64,000 bases of DNA, from contig NZ_FOAI01000001.1 in assembly GCF_900109705.1 (NCBI RefSeq), positions 248,001-312,000 on the forward strand, given 5' to 3'. Under the pieces are notes generated by a model. The model saw nothing but the letters and a program-made list of their open reading frames with translations. It did no database searches and was not told the origin of the DNA. Source of the DNA: Roseivivax marinus. Its GTDB lineage: Bacteria; Pseudomonadota; Alphaproteobacteria; Rhodobacterales; Rhodobacteraceae. This document shows, piece after piece, positions 60,790 to 64,000 of the stretch. Within the stretch, counting starts at the first letter, position 1. The number at the start of each line of letters is the position of its first letter. A program made the translations under genes and the position numbers.

Positions 60790-61305
60790 TCAGCTGTTGC
60801 TTTCAAGGTAGGCGATCAGGTTCGCGCGGTCCTCGGGGTTGCTGATGCCACTGTAGCTCATCGAGGTGCCCGAGGCGTAGCCCTGAGGGTTCTCGAGGAA
60901 GGCAAACAGGTTCTCGGGGGTCCAGACATCGGCCGCCTGGCTCAGCGCGCCCGAGTAGTTGAAGCCGTCCACGGTGCCCACGTCGCGGCCCACCACGCCA
61001 TCGAGGTGCGGGCCGACCGCGTTGTTGCCGTTCAACTGGTGACAGGCGCGGCAGGCGTTGAAGACACGCTCACCGGCGCCGGCATCGGCGTTTTCCCACA
61101 GCGTGGCGAAATCGACGGTCTCTTCCTCTTCGGCGCCGCCGCCTTCTTCCTCGACCTCGATGACCCAGGCCGCCTGGTGCTCTTCGCCGTGGCTTTCGCC
61201 GCCCACGTGGTAGACCGTCTCGGCGACCCAGCCGCCCAGAAGGAAGACGAGGAACGCGCCGCAAAAGCCGCCGACCACCTTGGTGAACGTCATCGTGTCA
61301 AACAT
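60790..61305 (-). CDS. Membrane-anchored c-type cytochrome (CycM / cytochrome c552-like)
   Basis: This 171-aa product has one N-terminal anchor (FTKVVGGFCGAFLVFLLGGW) and an acidic linker (EVEEEGGGAEEEETVDF). A class I cytochrome c domain follows, with haem-binding CRACHQ, GPHLDGVVGRDVGTVDGFNY, and the axial Met in YASGTSMSYSG. Such proteins pass electrons from the bc1 complex to cytochrome oxidase in Alphaproteobacteria. ATG 61305 gives MFDTMTFTKVVGG, typical of the family. It is divergent from pheA. Confidence 0.92.
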   Translation of the reverse strand: MFDTMTFTKVVGGFCGAFLVFLLGGWVAETVYHVGGESHGEEHQAAWVIEVEEEGGGAEEEETVDFATLWENADAGAGERVFNACRACHQLNGNNAVGPHLDGVVGRDVGTVDGFNYSGALSQAADVWTPENLFAFLENPQGYASGTSMSYSGISNPEDRANLIAYLESNS

Positions 61306-61428
61306 CTGTCGCCTATCCGTCTGAGGTCCGTCTGGCACGGTCTACTATTGGTTCCCTTCGCCCGAGGCAAGGTGTAGTGACCGCGACGAAACGCCCGGCT
61401 GACGCGCGCGACACGGACGACACGAGCA

Positions 61429-62268
61429 ATGACCGACACACCCAAGATCGCGTTCCAGGGCGAGCCCGGCGCCTATTCCGACGAAGCCTGCCGCGCCGCG
61501 CGGCCTGATCACGCCCCGATGGCCTGCCGCACCTTCGAGGATGCCATCGACGCGGTGCGCGACGGAACCGCCGATCTGGCCATGCTTCCGGTGGAGAATT
61601 CCACCTATGGCCGCGTCGCCGACATCCATCGCCTGCTGCCGCAGAGCGGCCTGAGGATCGTGGGCGAGGCCTTCGTGCGGGTCCACATCAACCTGCTGGG
61701 CGTGCCGGGCGCGACCCTCGCCGACATCCGCGAGGCACATTCGCATCTGGTCCTGCTGCCGCAATGCGGGAAGTTCCTGCGCGACAACGGCATCACCGGC
61801 CGCGTCAGCCCCGACAACGCCCGCGCCGCCCGCGAGGTGGCCGAGCGCGGCGACCGGGCGCACGCCGCCCTCGCCAGCGAGCTCGCGGCCGATATCTACG
61901 GCCTAGACGTCGTCGCCCGCCACATCGAGGACGAAGGCACCAACACGACCCGATTCCTCATCATGTCGCGCGAAGCCGACCTGACCCGGCGGGGCGATCA
62001 CGGCATGCTCACGAGCTTCGTCTTCCGCGTCCGCAGCATTCCCGCCGCGCTCTACAAGGCGCTCGGCGGGTTCGCGACCAACGGCGTGAACATGACCAAG
62101 CTCGAGAGCTACATCGTCGACGGCACCTTCGAGGCGGCGCAGTTCTACGCCGATATCGAGGGGCATCCCGAGGATCCGGCGGTGCAGCGCGCCTTCGACG
62201 AACTGTCCTATTTCACGCACATGATGGACATCCTAGGCACCTATCCGCGCGACGCCCAGCGGCCCTGA
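61429..62268 (+). CDS. pheA: Prephenate dehydratase
   Basis: This 279-aa monofunctional enzyme converts prephenate to phenylpyruvate in phenylalanine synthesis. Catalytic-domain landmarks are IAFQGEPGAYSDEACR, ADLAMLPVENSTYGRVADIH and DEGTNTTRFLIMSR (the TRF motif). A C-terminal ACT domain for feedback control by phenylalanine has KALGGFATNGVNMTKLESYI (family: ESRP; here LESY). There is no chorismate mutase domain. It is divergent from the cytochrome c gene with 123 bases between. Confidence 0.96.
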   Translation: MTDTPKIAFQGEPGAYSDEACRAARPDHAPMACRTFEDAIDAVRDGTADLAMLPVENSTYGRVADIHRLLPQSGLRIVGEAFVRVHINLLGVPGATLADIREAHSHLVLLPQCGKFLRDNGITGRVSPDNARAAREVAERGDRAHAALASELAADIYGLDVVARHIEDEGTNTTRFLIMSREADLTRRGDHGMLTSFVFRVRSIPAALYKALGGFATNGVNMTKLESYIVDGTFEAAQFYADIEGHPEDPAVQRAFDELSYFTHMMDILGTYPRDAQRP

Positions 62269-62271
62269 CCG

Positions 62272-62526
62272 TCAGGCGCGGGACCGGGCATCTGGATCGA
62301 GCGACAGCCGCACCGGCCCGCCGGGATCGCGCAGGTCCACCTGTGTGCCACCGCGCGTGGCCCGCAGCGGAAGGGTCGCGGCCACAAGGCGCACGTCCTC
62401 CATCAGCGGGCGCCAATCGTCGGACAGGCGGCGCGCGGCCTCGGACGGACAGAACGTCTTGTCGGTGCCGCGAGCGCGGGCCAGTGCCATCAAGGTCTCG
62501 GCGATCCGGTCATCTTCAGGTGTCAT
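62272..62526 (-). CDS. DUF3253 domain-containing small protein
   Basis: This 84-aa product shows the DUF3253 pattern: DDRIAETLMALARARGTDKT, FCPSEAARRLSDDWRPLMED, VRLVAATLPLRATRGGTQVD. It is a predicted winged-helix-like soluble protein of unknown function. It is convergent with pheA (3 bases between the ends) and divergent from the phosphatase gene. Confidence 0.82.
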   Translation of the reverse strand: MTPEDDRIAETLMALARARGTDKTFCPSEAARRLSDDWRPLMEDVRLVAATLPLRATRGGTQVDLRDPGGPVRLSLDPDARSRA

Positions 62527-62693
62527 GTCTGCGATCCTAGCTCCCCGCCGCTGCGGGGCGAGCGGCGAAAAGTCGTGCGATTCCCGGCGAACGGCCTATC
62601 ATTGTCGCATCGTTCGGGGGTGAAAGGCCGAGACATGGCGGTCCGGGGGGGCAGCGCAGCGGTATCGGGCGCGCGACTGCGCGGGGGCGCGGC

Positions 62694-63206
62694 ATGACCG
62701 TAATCCATGCCCTTCCCGTGGGTGGGGGTATCCTCGCCCTGGCGCCGATGCCGGGCGCAGACGGCGACTTCGCCGCGGATCTCGCGCATATCCTCGACTG
62801 GACCCCGGCGCTGGTGATCTCGCTCGCCACCACCAACGAGATGGCCGCCGCGGGTGCTGGCGACCTCGGTCCACGTCTCCAGCAGCGGGCGACGCGCTGG
62901 CTGCACATTCCGGTTCCCGACATGGAAGCCCCGGACGACGAGGCGACGGCACTCTGGGCCGACGCGAGTCGCTTTGCCTGCCGCGCGCTCACGGGCGGCG
63001 GCCGCGTCCTGATCCACTGCAAGGCGGGTATCGGGCGCTCGGGCATGGCGGCGCTGCGGCTGATGATCGAGGCTGGCGAGGCACCGGACGAGGCGCTCGA
63101 CCGGCTGCGCGCCGTGCGGCCCGGCGCCGTCGAGACGGACGTGCAGTTACACTGGGCGATGTCGGCCCCGCGCGAGGCCGCCCGCTTCGTCCGAGGGAAG
63201 GGCTGA
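62694..63206 (+). CDS. Tyrosine/dual-specificity protein phosphatase-like protein
   Basis: This 170-aa product carries the Cys-x5-Arg phosphatase loop in VLIHCKAGIGRSGMAALRLM. An upstream WLHIPVPDMEAPDDE plays the general-acid loop (Asp), and the C-terminal helix region is typical. Related to bacterial DSP-like phosphatases and cyclin-dependent kinase inhibitor 3 homologues. Its substrate is unknown. It starts at ATG 62694 without a strong ribosome site. Confidence 0.82.
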   Translation: MTVIHALPVGGGILALAPMPGADGDFAADLAHILDWTPALVISLATTNEMAAAGAGDLGPRLQQRATRWLHIPVPDMEAPDDEATALWADASRFACRALTGGGRVLIHCKAGIGRSGMAALRLMIEAGEAPDEALDRLRAVRPGAVETDVQLHWAMSAPREAARFVRGKG

Positions 63207-63535
63207 ACAGGACGCGGGTGGCAGCGCGTACGCGCGAGCTCCGACGTTGGCTCATTCAGAACAGCGCCGCGGCTTCGGGTCCGCGGTTGCCTCGCGTGGT
63301 CAGATGCGGGCGCCTCGTGCCACTGGCGACATGCCGTACAGGACCATGACGCCCAGGTGCCGATGTCGACGCCGAACCGTCCGCGGGACACTCTCTCCGA
63401 ATGCTTGTTCCGCCAAGTGCGCCGCGTGGTGGTCCACGTCCTGACAAGCGGAAAGAAGGCCGGGGCACACGACAGCGGCGTCCCCGGTACGACTCGGGGC
63501 GCGCTCATCTCAAACGGCGGTTGGGGGAGTGAGGT
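63207..63535. other. 329-base gap without a supported gene
   Basis: Between the phosphatase gene and the SRP RNA I see only unconvincing open frames. The SRP RNA terminates into this region on the minus strand, although no clear terminator hairpin was located. Confidence 0.4.
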
Positions 63536-63629
63536 GAGAGGCTGGAAAACGACCCAAGCGGGGCTCGTTACGGCTGCTTCCTTCCGGACCTGACCGGGTT
63601 GGCGAGGCGCCTGCCCGCACCAACCTCTC
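63536..63629 (-). ncRNA. ffs: Signal recognition particle RNA, small bacterial type (4.5S)
   Basis: On the minus strand the conserved apical domain GTCAGGTCCGGAAGGAAGCA is intact, with the GGAA tetraloop and the asymmetric Ffh-binding loop. The ends GAGAGGTTGG and CCAGCCTCTC pair to close a hairpin of about 94 nt. It forms the RNA core of the SRP with Ffh and targets membrane proteins to FtsY. The exact ends are set by the terminal helix and may be off by a few bases. Confidence 0.93.
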
Positions 63630-63677
63630 AAGGCTCGATTTAGTGGCTCCGCACGGGATTCGCAACCCCGGCCCGGA

Positions 63678-64000
63678 TCAGAGGTGCAGGCGGAAGAGCG
63701 CGTAGCCCTCGGCATCCGTCACCCCGGTGTCCTCCAGGCCGAGCCTGCGTGCGAGGCTCTTGTGACGTCGCGCGCCGGGGCCGGTGCGCAGCCGCGCCGT
63801 GGTGCCGGGCATCGCGGCGAATCGCCAGCCTGCACAGCGCGGTTCCTCGTTGTCGCCGGGTCCGAGGCGGCTCAGCATCCGGGCGAGGATATCGGGCACC
63901 GTGGACGCGTCGGCGTGGCGCAGCTGCGCGTCGGCGAGGTCCGGAAAGCCGTTGCTGCCCGCCGCGCGGTAGTCGGTGACGGCGACATCCACCGGGTCGT
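63678..64000 (-). CDS. cpdB: 2',3'-cyclic-nucleotide 2'-phosphodiesterase/3'-nucleotidase, C-terminal part
   Basis: The gene enters from the right edge, and only the last 107 or so codons are in the window. The sequence VDVAVTDYRAAGSNGFPDLA matches the 5'-nucleotidase C-terminal domain (family: ..T.SYRA.GgG.FP.l). It is followed by a CpdB-like tail (WRFAAMPGTTARLRTGPGAR to YALFRLHL). The full protein would be a periplasmic nucleotidase that salvages nucleotides. The catalytic metal-binding domain is outside the window, so the exact family member is uncertain. Confidence 0.72.
   Translation of the reverse strand, partial: DPVDVAVTDYRAAGSNGFPDLADAQLRHADASTVPDILARMLSRLGPGDNEEPRCAGWRFAAMPGTTARLRTGPGARRHKSLARRLGLEDTGVTDAEGYALFRLHL

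Noticed and set aside
63207..63535. Small open frames between the phosphatase gene and the SRP RNA
   Set aside because: They lack ribosome sites and recognisable sequence, and lie partly across the SRP RNA.

Overview
The window is GC-rich and densely packed. Its gene content and order point to a Rhodobacteraceae (Roseobacter/Paracoccus-type) alphaproteobacterium. Supporting marks are a free-standing F0 ATP synthase operon (atpI-B-E-b'-b) without the F1 genes, a membrane-anchored CycM-type cytochrome c, an SdhAF4-type (DUF1674) gene beside rsmB, a pmbA-cysQ-DUF4170-kdtA-lpxK envelope block, TIGR01459-type HAD and YejABEF genes, and a small SRP RNA. No rRNA, CRISPR array, transposase or phage gene was seen.

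Layout. 1-7214: a branched-chain/aromatic acid type ABC importer (livG partial, livH, small membrane protein, livM, binding protein, livF), an HdeA-like small secreted protein and a phenylacetate-CoA ligase-like enzyme. 7252-10508: a secreted pseudo-caspase with peptidoglycan-binding domains, rpmJ, tRNA-Val(GAC) and an N-formylglutamate amidohydrolase. 10515-17466 (minus): lipid A/Kdo and envelope genes, interrupted by a plus-strand insertion. That insertion consists of an orphan BrnA-like gene and an AT-rich two-gene islet (13658-15366). 17467-19983: a poorly conserved stretch with one anchored orphan protein. 19984-25946: phosphodiester glycosidase, rbfA, dapB, a decayed GNAT acetyltransferase, DUF1674, rsmB, a LysR and an ArsR regulator. 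26151-30111: two secreted proteins sharing a tail, then the F0 operon. 30390-36739: alkane monooxygenase, mutY, DUF721, a DsbA-like protein, a CoA-transferase and an aminotransferase. 36780-42895: ftsK, exoD, lolA, a transglycosylase lipoprotein and hspQ. 43156-50702 (mostly minus): threonine aldolase, YcgN, ribF, MaoC, HAD, hemF, SDR, RsmC-like and clpS. 51155-54137: D,D-carboxypeptidase with SPOR domain, a LysR and two 47-aa ORFs. 54231-60358: yejFEBA. 60790-64000: cytochrome c, pheA, DUF3253, a tyrosine phosphatase, SRP RNA and a partial 2',3'-cyclic nucleotidase.

Most of the window is core housekeeping. The best candidate for something undescribed is the AT-rich pair at 13658-15366. Its first product has an N-terminal half resembling the Mrr/EVE-like, PUA-type modified-base reading domains of restriction and defence proteins. 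Its second product is a single-pass membrane protein. Other notable points are two loci of paired perfect palindromes at gene ends, a dispersed hairpin-plus-AT-box repeat (four copies), a caspase-like protein lacking both catalytic residues, an SDR whose catalytic lysine is cysteine, and a readable pseudogene. All calls come from reading the sequence; no database search was possible.
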